NCBI RefSeq assembly: GCF_014192395.1
Contig: NZ_JACHXW010000002.1
Location: forward strand, 558,001-622,000
DNA length: 64,000 bases
Direction: 5' to 3'
Origin: Paenibacillus endophyticus
GTDB taxonomy: Bacteria; Bacillota; Bacilli; Paenibacillales; Paenibacillaceae
Below, one piece after another: positions 1-9,550 of the stretch; within the stretch, counting starts at the first letter, position 1, and every line of letters begins with the position of its first letter. The translations under genes were made by a program, and so were the position numbers. A model generated the notes under the pieces. That model saw only the letters and a list, made by a program, of their open reading frames with translations, did not search any database and was not told where the DNA came from.

Positions 1-89
1 ATGCAAATGGTTACCCGCCATAGAATGACCATTGACTTGACGATGACGAAGTAGTGCATCTACTATCGGAATAAAGGAGCGGTTGGAAC

Positions 90-614
90 ATGTTAGCAAC
101 CATGCAGCGTGAGATTTTTGACAGGATGGATGATAAATCTTTGCTAACTGCCTGTTTTACGCCACTGATTCAAACATACAAAGAAGTAAGCAGCAAAAAT
201 GGGAATATAGCCGGTTTTTATGACAAGCTGACTTCCGGTCAACAAGCTTTATTCGTTTTCAAAACCTATTACAGCCATGTCATAGAGTCGGTACAGGAAC
301 TATACTGGTGGAGCGCTTATTTTCTCGCTCACGAGGCGAGATGGACTGCGCTTAACGAGAAAGTGCGACAGCTAGGGGATCTCCAACTATTCTCGCTTTT
401 ACAAGACATTGAAGTTATGCTTCGCACCCGCAACCATCCTATACTTCTGGCTGACATTACCGATATATCCCGTGCTGACCTGGAGACGGACACTGAGCTT
501 CGTATTTACTTTGAGTCGGCCTATGTACGTTTCGCCCAAGCCAGTATTGGAACAATGGAGCGCTTAAGTGCAACCATCCGTCATTCGCCAGACTCGTTTG
601 TAGCCTGGAGCTAG
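90..614 (+). CDS. Hypothetical protein, 174 aa
   Basis: I do not recognise this protein. The ATG is preceded by AAAGGAG about 11 bases upstream. The product is soluble-looking, rich in Leu, Arg and aromatic residues (a YWW triplet near residue 72), with no signal peptide, membrane segment or obvious catalytic motif, and is probably mostly helical. It is convergent with the minus-strand nucleotidyltransferase gene and the two stop codons share the palindrome CTAG. Bases 1-89 before it hold no assignable gene, only a short open frame ending in TAG at 52-54 that could be the tail of an upstream gene. Confidence 0.7.
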   Translation: MLATMQREIFDRMDDKSLLTACFTPLIQTYKEVSSKNGNIAGFYDKLTSGQQALFVFKTYYSHVIESVQELYWWSAYFLAHEARWTALNEKVRQLGDLQLFSLLQDIEVMLRTRNHPILLADITDISRADLETDTELRIYFESAYVRFAQASIGTMERLSATIRHSPDSFVAWS

Positions 615-1174
615 ACGACCGTAACCTGGTTCCATTTGTCTTTTAGCTTCTTTTGAAAGATTCGTTTTTCATATATAGCTCTACGATCGCTGCTAGCCGA
701 GAAAAAAGGGGTCGGTTTAATGATCATTTGAAGAACGTCGTCTATTCCGCACGGAGCAGCCAGCACAATATGGCCTTGGTCGTCTAGCTTTAGCCCTAAA
801 GCGGTCGCGGTTTCTGGAAACTTTGAAATGGCGTCAACGGAAGACAAATAGGGCGGGATATTGTTGACTAGATGCATGCGCGCCTGATTTTTGACGGACC
901 AAGGTACGTAAGGCAGCATTTGTTTCAATTGCATTTCAAGTTGTTTCTCGGCAGCTTCATCTGTATTGAATGCATCGTAATAAATCAAATCCACATCCGA
1001 AAGCGGCGTGCGTTCCGTAAACCCGTGAAGCGTATCCCAGACTTTCGAACGCACAAAACCTGCACAAACCCACCAATCAGGGAGGTTCAACGATTGGGAC
1101 GCCCTCAGGATATCCATCATCCATTCATCAGCACGAATAAGCCGAACAATATCCTCTCTACTGCTAAGCAACAT
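611..1174 (-). CDS. Nucleotidyltransferase-like protein (COG3575 type), 187 aa
   Basis: The residues WWVCAGFVRSKVWD followed by SDVDLIYYD are the glycine-rich and DxD-like signature of the small nucleotidyltransferase-fold proteins of the COG3575 type; their substrate is unknown. I chose the ATG at 1174 because GGGGGAG lies just upstream, while the longer reading to 1240 has no ribosome binding site. Length fits the family (about 190 aa). Convergent with the hypothetical gene at 90-614 and apparently monocistronic. The fold assignment is fairly secure; the reaction is not known. Confidence 0.8.
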   Translation of the reverse strand: MLLSSREDIVRLIRADEWMMDILRASQSLNLPDWWVCAGFVRSKVWDTLHGFTERTPLSDVDLIYYDAFNTDEAAEKQLEMQLKQMLPYVPWSVKNQARMHLVNNIPPYLSSVDAISKFPETATALGLKLDDQGHIVLAAPCGIDDVLQMIIKPTPFFSASSDRRAIYEKRIFQKKLKDKWNQVTVV

Positions 1175-1345
1175 ATAACTCCCCCTTAACAAGAACATGT
1201 ATTCCCATCTTATAAAAGGCGACCGCCGTTGTAAAGCCAATCCAGCATTCTATTCTCTAGCGTAATAAAAAGATTTTGAAGAGCACGAATTGGACATTGT
1301 GGACTATATCTTTTACAATGACGAACGATTGCAAGCAACATGAAA

Positions 1346-1410
1346 CGGCCTCAGTCCTATGGAATACAGGACGAAGGCCGCTTAAACTCATTTCATTTTT
1401 TTTTACTGCA
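1346..1410 (+). terminator. Hairpin followed by T-tract
   Basis: CGGCCT-CA-GTCCT pairs with AGGAC-GA-AGGCCG (1346-1380), and a run of nine T lies about 22 bases further on in the + direction. The stem is good, but the T-run is too distant for a textbook intrinsic terminator. On the minus strand the hairpin lies downstream of the glycosidase gene and may simply protect that mRNA's 3' end. Confidence 0.35.
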
Positions 1411-1462
1411 TACTTGACGGGGTGCAGTTCACCCCCAGGGCAGCCTCTTGCCATGTAATCAT

Positions 1463-4400
1463 CTATGATACGTAATAATACAACCGTTCGATTAACACCG
1501 CTATTTCAGCCCGTGTAGCCCGCCCAGTCGGGTCGATGCCATCGCCTTTGCCTTTTACAATGCCGCTACTTACTAGATTCGCGATGCTTTGCTCGGCATA
1601 ACCGACTATTTCCTCACGATCATTGAATTTATCCAGATCGCTCCATGTTCCACTCGCATGCGATTTACCAAGCAGCGTCAGTGTGCGATCGATGAGCACC
1701 ATCATCTCTTGTCTGGAGATGGTTTGTTCCGGCTTGAACTGATTATTGCCTTTGCCTTGCGCAATACCCAGCGCCTTCGCAACAGCCACTTCCTCTGCAT
1801 AATAAGCATCTGCCGCAACGTCATCGAACCTTTCTTCCGACGTCGACTTCAAATCTAGCGCGCGCACCAGCAAAGCAATGAAGTCTGCCCGTTTGATTGC
1901 AGCAGAGGGATTGTACGTTTCAGCTGTCGTGCCATGAATAATGCCGCGTGATGCCATGGCTTCTATCGCTTGTTTCGCCCAATCATAACGTTCAAGATCT
2001 TTGAAGGTTTTATGGATATATTGAATTTCATAGCGTCCAGTACGCTCTGCCAGGAAGGTAACGCCTTTCTGTTCAGCGTTGTACTTGCCTGATGCTACTG
2101 CCTTCGCTACGCCTTCTTCGTCAATATACCACACGATAATATGGTCTAGATCAAGCAATTCCACCCCTGTTGGCGTATACGGAAGGATGACATTCAACGG
2201 TGACTTCGCGTTATGCCATGACTGCTCCTTGCCATCAACTTTCAACGCAATGTCTACTGCTGCTCCCCGTTCTGCCTTTGCAACCGACAAGGACACTTCC
2301 TTCGCTCCCGTGACCGCTGCCGAAGGCAGCAGATCGGAATTGGCTTTAATCGTGCCCAGCGGGGTGCGAATGACCAGCACCTGTTTCTTGTCGCCATCTG
2401 CCAACGCGATCGGCGGCAGGATGACTTCATATCCTATTGATTTCGGCGCCTCATCTACCGTAATTACGACTTCGGCATCGCCGGCAGCCGCCTTGTTGTA
2501 AGCCTCTGTACCGATTCGAGCTTTCGCGATTCCATCAGCGTCCGCTTCCGGCTTCACGTTAATCTGATTCGGTTTCCCGGGCTCTTCTGTTGGTTTTGGC
2601 CCTGGTGTGACGACCGGCGGTTCCGGGTTGCCCGGATTGCTGTCCCGCTCCGTTGTAACGGTGATTGATGGTCCATCAGCCGTCCACTTGCCATGCTCGT
2701 TGCCGGCCTCAACTTTGAATGTATACGTCGTGCCGGGAGACAGTCCTGTTACCGTATAGGTTGTGGCATCTCCTGTTGTCGTACCCGCAAGTCCAGCTCC
2801 GCGATAAATGTTGTAAGCCGTGACGCTGTCTTGATCTTCAGCCGCCGCCCATGTCAACACCAGTCCTGTACTGCCGATGTTCGAGGCCTGCAATTCGCTG
2901 CCCTGCGGCCATACCGGCGGTTCCGCTTCGCCCGGTTCGCTTACAATGACCTTCACGCTCGCCGTCAGTCCTTCCGGGTTGTATAAGTCGGACGAGAGCG
3001 TGCCGTTTACCGTATACTCTCCCGGAGATGTGCCGTCATATTCCGAGCCGGCGATGTCCCAGTTTACAGCTACCGATCTGGTGGAGCCGCTCTCCAGCGT
3101 CGCTTCGACAGTGGTCGGCAGCTGCGCCAACAATTCTTCGGCGGACGTGCCTTGAGGCACAGGCACATCGATAACGTCAGCGATTGCCGTCACTGCATCC
3201 AATTCTGTTCCCAATACCCGCAATTCAGCAACCTGATAAGGGGATCTTCTGCCGCTTGCTTCTTGTATATTTGTTGTAACGATCCGAATATAACTTGCTT
3301 TAACATTTTCTAAGACGTGATAATCTTCCGCTTCATTCGGGATTGTTCTTGATGTTTTTTCCGCAACTTTCGTCCATGCGGTTCCATCCAGGCTGCTATA
3401 TAGCTCATAATTATGCCAGTAGCCTTGATTGCTATTGCCAAATATCACTTGAATTTCACCAACGTTGTAAACATTGCCAAGCTCTATGGCAGCCCATCCT
3501 GGTGTAATTGTAGTTTCATATGGCTGACCAGTTGCACTCAATCTTCCTGAATCCCACACAGTATCCCTGTTATTGTCTACCGCTCTTTGAGAATTGCCGC
3601 CAGGATCGTTATGTGCTTTTATCGGTTTATCTAATCCCAGATTCTTCAAGCCCATTAGATTAAGCTTTAAGATTGTCTCATATAAGTTCCAGTAGACACT
3701 GTTCACTTCATCTACAGCAGCACTATTTGCAATGGCATTTTTGGCATTCTGCAAGGCTGTATTAAATGATTGAACAGCATTTGGTTCACTTGCGCCAAGA
3801 TTTATCTTTTCCGCAAAGCCCACCAAAGTACTTAACAGATCCAAATTAGGCAAGATTCGTTCTCCGTATGCTCTTATTTCCTTGACGGCAAGCTCCTTAC
3901 CCAAGCCATCTTCAGCATCTGCTGATACAGCTGCAAGTTTTACGTACCTTCCTTCTATGTCGGACAATACAAATTTATCTACAGTGTCCGAGATTTCACT
4001 TGCAGCTATTTCGCCCGCTTTTTTCCACGTGTTCATATCGCTGCTTACATACACCTCATAACCGTCGAACGAAAAGCCGTCAACCAACACCTGAATCTCT
4101 GAAAATTGGAAGTTTCCTACCAAGTCGACAATCAACTCAGGTTCCTTGATCTCGTCAGTTGCGTGCAGCGATACCTTTGAATCCGTCTTCCCATCCGTCG
4201 CTGCAACCAATTTGCCAAGAACATCCGTTGTATTCGTACTGGTCACGCGACCAAGTGCTCTGTTTCCGATATTCGGGTCAAGCTCTCCGGACAACATCAC
4301 ATTTTCGATGACCATATCTACGACTTCAATGAGCTCTTCCGCGGAATCCTTGGCATCCCTGGTGTAATTCTGTACGCCTACAACCCAGTCCCAATACTTA

Positions 4401-7400
4401 TCAAAGTATCCCGAAGCGCTGATAGTCTGAATCGCAGCACCTGTCTCCAAATTGGCTTCGACCTTGTTCAGATACTCTTCCCAGACATTTTTATAAATAT
4501 CGTTAAACATACCCTCGTAATTTCTCCAGCCATACTCCTTCAGGCTTCCGTGGGATTGCCTCGAACCCCAAGTGGTAATCAAGGTTTTGGCATTCATTTC
4601 AAAAGCATCATTGGAGAAGTCATCGTAAGGCGCTGCCAAATCCTGCGCTTTTCCAATCCATTCTCCGGCAAGCTGATCCCGCTGAGTGGCTTGTACGGCG
4701 TTTAACACATCGAAGGACTTCAAAAACTTAGCTTTTGCTTCCTTGAATGCCTCAACGTTTCTGCCATCTCTTGCTGTCAGCAAATCATTATAGACAAGTA
4801 CGGAATAATTGCTTACAAGCTGACGCATAATTTCCGTCAAGTCATACAGATAGGCTTCGCTGTTTTTAAATTTATCAAAATCCTGTGCCAGCAAACGGAA
4901 TGCCATCTCCAGCTTGTCGGCTCCATAAGCTATGTTTTGTTTTCCATAGTTTTGCGGAGTCGTATTTTTCATGCCGAAGATTTGAGTCGTAAATCGAACT
5001 CCGTAATTATAATTGGCATCCTTCATGATGTCCCATGCCAGTTTAGCATTCTCGGAAATGCCGCCATATCGTCTTTCTAAATATTTATTTATCCATTGAT
5101 CCAGATTAAAATCGTCATCCGCCCAAGCTAGGTCAAATATCAAATCATAGATGATGGGATTATCGTATTGCGCTTCCGATATAATACCCAGACCTGCCAT
5201 ATGGTTGCTTGTCTTTTTGGCATTTTGAATATCGTTAACCATAACCTCCATCTGGCCGTGCATGGAAGGATTTCCTCCAAAGTTAGCCAGAAGCCCCCAT
5301 ACCCATTTCGTGCCGTTGAACTCTACTGCATCCAATTTTGTGCTGTCATAAGAGGTTCGATTGTATTTCGTAAAGCTTGCAAGAGGGTATTTAATCAAAT
5401 CCACAATCAATACGTGATCGTCTCTTCGATCCCCCATACCATTTAATAGAGCATTGGTAGGATTGCTTTGCCATCCTTGTACAATCCATACGGCATCTTT
5501 ATCGTAATCAAGCATGGAATTCAGCACTTCATGCGCAATCGTTCCATCGCTTAGTCCAGAAGGCCTTTTACCGCCTTCGTGGAACGGATCCGCTGCATAG
5601 TAATCAGATGTTTGACCATAAACAAATTCCTGTGCTTCATAGAATAACTTGGCATATTGGTCATACAAGCTCGAATCTGTAGCGATCATATCCGGTCTGC
5701 TGAACCCGTTCCATAACCCTTGCTTAATGACCTCTACCGCAGGCTGAAACTCATTAAAGTTAGTAGGCACGACACCGGCATACCCCTGTAGAACGGTTTG
5801 CATGCCCAGAGAGTTCTTCCATCGTTGCGAACTTCTGGCCAACTCAGCACGGTCAATAACATAACCGTCTGGAACAGGGCCTCCGAACGCCTCCATGTTG
5901 GCCATGAACTGCCATGCGTTATAGGCTGGACCTGTCAGCCAGTCCTTAGCATCATCAAAGGAGTAACCGAAATTCATTAAAAATTTGACCCAAGTCGCTT
6001 CTTGCCCCGCTAGATCCAATACGACATTGACGCCATTAAGTGCCAGCCAGTCATTTTCTCTTTGCCAATCTTCTACTCCAAAGAAAGCAAAAGTATAACT
6101 GAGCGTGCAATAGTTAAAGGCATAACGGATTTTGTATTCCGTTTCTTTCCGCACGGCATTCCCAATTGGTACAAGGCTGGACGGCATGTTTACCTGCATC
6201 GTCTGTTCGGAGATATGAACGTTCAAATTATTTTTATAGTAATAATTTAATCCCGTTGTGATCGAGATGCCTTTGTTTCCTTTAATATGGATCTTTCCGT
6301 CCCTGTCGCTTAACTCGAAGTAATCATCGTCATTGGCCGTATTAGGCGCAACTTCAAATGAAAACCAATTGCGATATTGCGGGCCGACCGTACGCTCGAC
6401 TATGCCATAAATATTGTCATAGGTTTCTTCATTCGTAATGGCATTGGCGTAATCCGTGTCCTTAAAGTCTTTCATTCCCAGAATCTCTTCAATGCTTCCC
6501 GTTCTTAAAGGCTCCGTATTGGTATCCGTCTTGGTGCCATACGCCTTCACTTCGGACAGATATGCGGTATTCTCACCCTGCGTATATTCCATGTAGACGC
6601 GAATAATACGGTAGGAAGTCCCTTCCTCCAGAACAATACGGTCTCCGCTTTCCGTCGCGGCCGCTCTTGTTCTCTTTTGATAAAGCCTGTCATAATCTAC
6701 GCCATCATTACTGCCATATAGCGTATAGTAGGTGATTTTGCCAGTCGGCACATTCAGCTGAATCTCGCTCAAATCATACTGATCCATTAAATCAATGTCC
6801 ACATAAGACGGATAAAAAATGCCGGACCATGATGTGCTCAAATTTCCATCCGTAACGTTTTCCGCCAGATTCTTGGCAATATTGCTTCTTGCAGGCTTTT
6901 GGTATGCGATATTATTAGGATCGTTTGGATCAAGGGGACCAGTGGGCTCAGGATCGATGACCGATTCTTTGGACCCTACGATTTTTGGCCTTTTTGTCAC
7001 ATCCCCGGTTTCTTTGCTATGAATCATTAGGGAGGTATCCAGACTATTTTGCGCTGTCGCGAATACGGTAATTTCTTCGAAGCCTTCATCGACCAATCCC
7101 ATAATGGTGTTGGTTATATCCGTCGTGATCGTTTTGGCCGCATTGGACTTGACTTCATATTCATCATTCTGTTTAATATCGAACTTAAACAACAAATTCG
7201 TGTCGGCTCTGTCTATAAAGGAAGGCTTATTACTCCAAGTTAAGGATGCTTCACTCCAGGTCGTGTTTGAGGAGTAATGAAAGACATAGGATTGGTTTCC
7301 CAATGTATAATTTGGGTTTTTGAATATACTAAAAACAAAATCAAACCGGTCCAAATCCTTTTCTTCTATTTCCTCCTTCGTAGGCAATTTCACCTTCATA

Positions 7401-7660
7401 GCCGCTATAATTTCATCTGATCCTGTATATTTGGAATTGATGACCGTATAGCCTAGACCCGCATATTGAGCCCCGTGAGCTGTCGTAATACTCTCGTAGG
7501 TGGAATTGGTAGCACTCCTTGATTTTCGAACATAACCATCTTCAAATACAGGAAAATCTACGGGATTAGATGTAATTTCGGGAGCAGCATATACGGGAAT
7601 ACTTGAAAAACAGACAGCAGCGATTAAGCCTATGATTAATGACTTGAATCTTGTATGCAT
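1463..7660 (-). CDS. S-layer-anchored GH89 alpha-N-acetylglucosaminidase
   Basis: This is a secreted 2065-residue modular enzyme predicted to release terminal alpha-linked GlcNAc from glycans at the cell surface. Order of parts: signal peptide (about 1-26, cleavage after PVYA); a beta-sandwich DNRLRE-like domain (about 30-235); a first F5/8C (discoidin) domain (about 250-375); the GH89 catalytic region (about 390-1130); a second and third F5/8C-type region (about 1150-1490); a bacterial Ig-like domain (about 1495-1580); fibronectin type III (about 1584-1672); a linker rich in Pro; and three SLH repeats from about 1886 to the end, which anchor it to wall polysaccharide. NAGLU-like landmarks are GQEATWVKF, TGPAYNAWQFM and GGPVPDG. 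By comparison with human NAGLU, Glu695 (in DPFHEGG) and Glu829 (in GLGIISEAQ) are the likely catalytic pair. ATG at 7660 follows AGGAAGA. Last gene of the ABC operon. Confidence 0.93.
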   Translation of the reverse strand: MHTRFKSLIIGLIAAVCFSSIPVYAAPEITSNPVDFPVFEDGYVRKSRSATNSTYESITTAHGAQYAGLGYTVINSKYTGSDEIIAAMKVKLPTKEEIEEKDLDRFDFVFSIFKNPNYTLGNQSYVFHYSSNTTWSEASLTWSNKPSFIDRADTNLLFKFDIKQNDEYEVKSNAAKTITTDITNTIMGLVDEGFEEITVFATAQNSLDTSLMIHSKETGDVTKRPKIVGSKESVIDPEPTGPLDPNDPNNIAYQKPARSNIAKNLAENVTDGNLSTSWSGIFYPSYVDIDLMDQYDLSEIQLNVPTGKITYYTLYGSNDGVDYDRLYQKRTRAAATESGDRIVLEEGTSYRIIRVYMEYTQGENTAYLSEVKAYGTKTDTNTEPLRTGSIEEILGMKDFKDTDYANAITNEETYDNIYGIVERTVGPQYRNWFSFEVAPNTANDDDYFELSDRDGKIHIKGNKGISITTGLNYYYKNNLNVHISEQTMQVNMPSSLVPIGNAVRKETEYKIRYAFNYCTLSYTFAFFGVEDWQRENDWLALNGVNVVLDLAGQEATWVKFLMNFGYSFDDAKDWLTGPAYNAWQFMANMEAFGGPVPDGYVIDRAELARSSQRWKNSLGMQTVLQGYAGVVPTNFNEFQPAVEVIKQGLWNGFSRPDMIATDSSLYDQYAKLFYEAQEFVYGQTSDYYAADPFHEGGKRPSGLSDGTIAHEVLNSMLDYDKDAVWIVQGWQSNPTNALLNGMGDRRDDHVLIVDLIKYPLASFTKYNRTSYDSTKLDAVEFNGTKWVWGLLANFGGNPSMHGQMEVMVNDIQNAKKTSNHMAGLGIISEAQYDNPIIYDLIFDLAWADDDFNLDQWINKYLERRYGGISENAKLAWDIMKDANYNYGVRFTTQIFGMKNTTPQNYGKQNIAYGADKLEMAFRLLAQDFDKFKNSEAYLYDLTEIMRQLVSNYSVLVYNDLLTARDGRNVEAFKEAKAKFLKSFDVLNAVQATQRDQLAGEWIGKAQDLAAPYDDFSNDAFEMNAKTLITTWGSRQSHGSLKEYGWRNYEGMFNDIYKNVWEEYLNKVEANLETGAAIQTISASGYFDKYWDWVVGVQNYTRDAKDSAEELIEVVDMVIENVMLSGELDPNIGNRALGRVTSTNTTDVLGKLVAATDGKTDSKVSLHATDEIKEPELIVDLVGNFQFSEIQVLVDGFSFDGYEVYVSSDMNTWKKAGEIAASEISDTVDKFVLSDIEGRYVKLAAVSADAEDGLGKELAVKEIRAYGERILPNLDLLSTLVGFAEKINLGASEPNAVQSFNTALQNAKNAIANSAAVDEVNSVYWNLYETILKLNLMGLKNLGLDKPIKAHNDPGGNSQRAVDNNRDTVWDSGRLSATGQPYETTITPGWAAIELGNVYNVGEIQVIFGNSNQGYWHNYELYSSLDGTAWTKVAEKTSRTIPNEAEDYHVLENVKASYIRIVTTNIQEASGRRSPYQVAELRVLGTELDAVTAIADVIDVPVPQGTSAEELLAQLPTTVEATLESGSTRSVAVNWDIAGSEYDGTSPGEYTVNGTLSSDLYNPEGLTASVKVIVSEPGEAEPPVWPQGSELQASNIGSTGLVLTWAAAEDQDSVTAYNIYRGAGLAGTTTGDATTYTVTGLSPGTTYTFKVEAGNEHGKWTADGPSITVTTERDSNPGNPEPPVVTPGPKPTEEPGKPNQINVKPEADADGIAKARIGTEAYNKAAAGDAEVVITVDEAPKSIGYEVILPPIALADGDKKQVLVIRTPLGTIKANSDLLPSAAVTGAKEVSLSVAKAERGAAVDIALKVDGKEQSWHNAKSPLNVILPYTPTGVELLDLDHIIVWYIDEEGVAKAVASGKYNAEQKGVTFLAERTGRYEIQYIHKTFKDLERYDWAKQAIEAMASRGIIHGTTAETYNPSAAIKRADFIALLVRALDLKSTSEERFDDVAADAYYAEEVAVAKALGIAQGKGNNQFKPEQTISRQEMMVLIDRTLTLLGKSHASGTWSDLDKFNDREEIVGYAEQSIANLVSSGIVKGKGDGIDPTGRATRAEIAVLIERLYYYVS

Positions 7661-7686
7661 CAACCCATCTTCCTTTCTTTACAAGG

Positions 7687-8532
7687 TTATTTCACGGCGC
7701 CGGCCGTGACGCCTTCGGCTATCTGTCTTTGGAAAATGATATAAATGATGAGCACGGGCACAATGGATAATAGCAGACCTGCAAACAACGGCCCCCATTC
7801 CGTGCGGTATTGCATCTCATTTTGCATGACGGCCAGTCCGACTGGCAATGTATACAATTCAGGCTTATTGACAAAAACCGAGCCCATAATATACTCATTC
7901 CAAATAGTCAAGCCGTTCATGATGCCGACGGAAATCAAGCCCGACCTGGCCAGCGGCAGCATAACCGACCAGAAGGTGCGGGCATATCCCGCGCCATCGA
8001 TATACGCTGCTTCCTCCAGTTCCTTCGGGAGCGTTTTGAAAAAACTGACCAATACAAAGATGCCAAAGGGCAGCGCGCTTGCCGTATACACCAAGATTAG
8101 GCCGGGAATCGAATTGATCAATCCCATGTCGTTCAATAGAAAAAACAACGGGATCAGCCCCAGAATCATCGGAATCATCATGGCCGACAAATATAAGTAA
8201 TACAGCACTTGTCCGCCCTTAATGGCAAATCTGGCTAATACATATGCGGTCGTCGCAGCGAGAATGGACGAGAGCAAGATGCTGCCAACCGTTACTAGGA
8301 TGGAATTCGCAAAATAGCTTTGAAAACCGTATCTTTCCCATACATAAGTGAAGTTTTGCCAAAGAAGCGGAAACTCGGGCAATGCCCAAGGCTGCTTCTG
8401 CATAAATTGCGGATTGTCTTTCAGTGCGCCGAACAGCGTCCATACCATTGGGTACACGACAGCTATCGTCCACAGTAACAGCAGAATGTATGTGACCAGT
8501 CGAGCTGCAGGATTTTGCTTGGTTAACATCAT
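7687..8532 (-). CDS. CUT1 ABC sugar permease, MalG type
   Basis: Inner-membrane permease of 281 residues with six predicted membrane segments. The EAA loop that contacts the ATPase is visible as EEAAYIDGAGYARTFWSVML. It pairs with the MalF-type permease encoded just upstream (16-bp gap) and the lipoprotein binding protein before that. No ATPase gene is present, as is usual for Firmicute CUT1 systems, which share an MsmX-like ATPase (family knowledge). It is followed 26 bp later by the GH89 gene, which suggests that the imported substrate is a GlcNAc-containing saccharide (inference). Confidence 0.92.
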   Translation of the reverse strand: MMLTKQNPAARLVTYILLLLWTIAVVYPMVWTLFGALKDNPQFMQKQPWALPEFPLLWQNFTYVWERYGFQSYFANSILVTVGSILLSSILAATTAYVLARFAIKGGQVLYYLYLSAMMIPMILGLIPLFFLLNDMGLINSIPGLILVYTASALPFGIFVLVSFFKTLPKELEEAAYIDGAGYARTFWSVMLPLARSGLISVGIMNGLTIWNEYIMGSVFVNKPELYTLPVGLAVMQNEMQYRTEWGPLFAGLLLSIVPVLIIYIIFQRQIAEGVTAGAVK

Positions 8533-8548
8533 CGGTTATTTTCACTCC

Positions 8549-9442
8549 TCATGCCATTTCAATCGTTTCCCGTTTCAATACCCGCTGCAAAATGATGGTG
8601 GTCAGCAGGGAGAGCACCAGAATAAGCACGCCGATGGTTGCCGCGTAACCCATATGGTATTGTCTAAAGCCCATTTGATACAAGTAGGAGCCCATTACCT
8701 GAGTTGAATTATCCGGCCCTCCTTCCGTCATGATCCATACGAGAATAAACGAACCGTTCAGGGTAGTCATCACAATATGCAGGATGCTCACCTTCATCTG
8801 TTCCCACATAAGCGGCAACGTGACCGATAGGAACTGCCGCCATTGGGAGGCGCCGTCCAAATCGGCTGCTTCGTACAACTCCCCAGGAATGGAGAGAATT
8901 GCTGCTACTAGCAATATCATATAAAAACCGATCCCTGCCCAAATAGACGGCCACAGCAGCGACATCATCGCTGTATGGGGTTCGCCCAGCCAAGCCGTCT
9001 GCACCCGTTCAGAGGTAAACAGCGAGAGAAACGAGTTGAGAAAGCCAAGATTAGGATTGTAAACATATCTCCACAGCACACCGATAACGACGACGGAAAT
9101 CACATTCGGAATAAAAAAGAGCACTCGATATACGTTTTTCCCCCAAACATTCAGTCTGGTGACGGCTACCGCAAAAAAAGTGGCCAGAAGCATGATGCCA
9201 ATTACTTTACCTACAACAAGAAAGTAGTCATTACCGACTGCTGTCCCGACTATAGGATCGCGAAGCAGCTGCTTGTAATTGTCTAATCCGATAAAGTCCA
9301 TCTCTTTCGTTCCGCCCGACCAGTCAAAGAACGATATTTGGACACCTTTGACAATAGGATATAGCGTGAAAAGGCAGAAGAACAAAAATGTCGGAAGTAA
9401 AAAAATAATAAAAAAAGTTCTACGTCTAGCAGATTGCGTCAT
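8549..9442 (-). CDS. CUT1 ABC sugar permease, MalF type
   Basis: A 297-residue permease with six predicted helices, a basic N-terminus (TQSARRRTF) and the EAA loop ELYEAADLDGASQWRQFLSV. The ATG follows GAAGGTAG. It is second in the order binding protein - MalF - MalG - GH89. A strong stem-loop separates it from the binding-protein gene upstream, probably setting a lower expression level than that of the binding protein. Confidence 0.92.
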   Translation of the reverse strand: MTQSARRRTFFIIFLLPTFLFFCLFTLYPIVKGVQISFFDWSGGTKEMDFIGLDNYKQLLRDPIVGTAVGNDYFLVVGKVIGIMLLATFFAVAVTRLNVWGKNVYRVLFFIPNVISVVVIGVLWRYVYNPNLGFLNSFLSLFTSERVQTAWLGEPHTAMMSLLWPSIWAGIGFYMILLVAAILSIPGELYEAADLDGASQWRQFLSVTLPLMWEQMKVSILHIVMTTLNGSFILVWIMTEGGPDNSTQVMGSYLYQMGFRQYHMGYAATIGVLILVLSLLTTIILQRVLKRETIEMA

Positions 9443-9487
9443 AATGTCTACCTTCTTTCGTGCATTCGTTGAATCGGACTGCCAGTG

Positions 9488-9519
9488 AGGGAAGACGTCC
9501 CGTTCGGGACGTCTTCCCT
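9488..9519 (-). other. Intercistronic stem-loop between binding protein and permease
   Basis: A perfect 14-bp stem (AGGGAAGACGTCCC with its complement, GTTC loop) lies between the binding-protein stop and the first permease. There is no U-run on the minus transcript, so it is more likely an mRNA-stabilising or partial-attenuation hairpin than a terminator. Such hairpins commonly raise binding-protein levels over permease levels. Confidence 0.7.
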
Positions 9520-9550
9520 TATTTGATTAACCTAGCTTTACGCAACTGCG

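Noticed and set aside
611..614. Convergent stop codons sharing CTAG
   Set aside because: Seen clearly, but such overlaps of convergent genes are common and need no special explanation.
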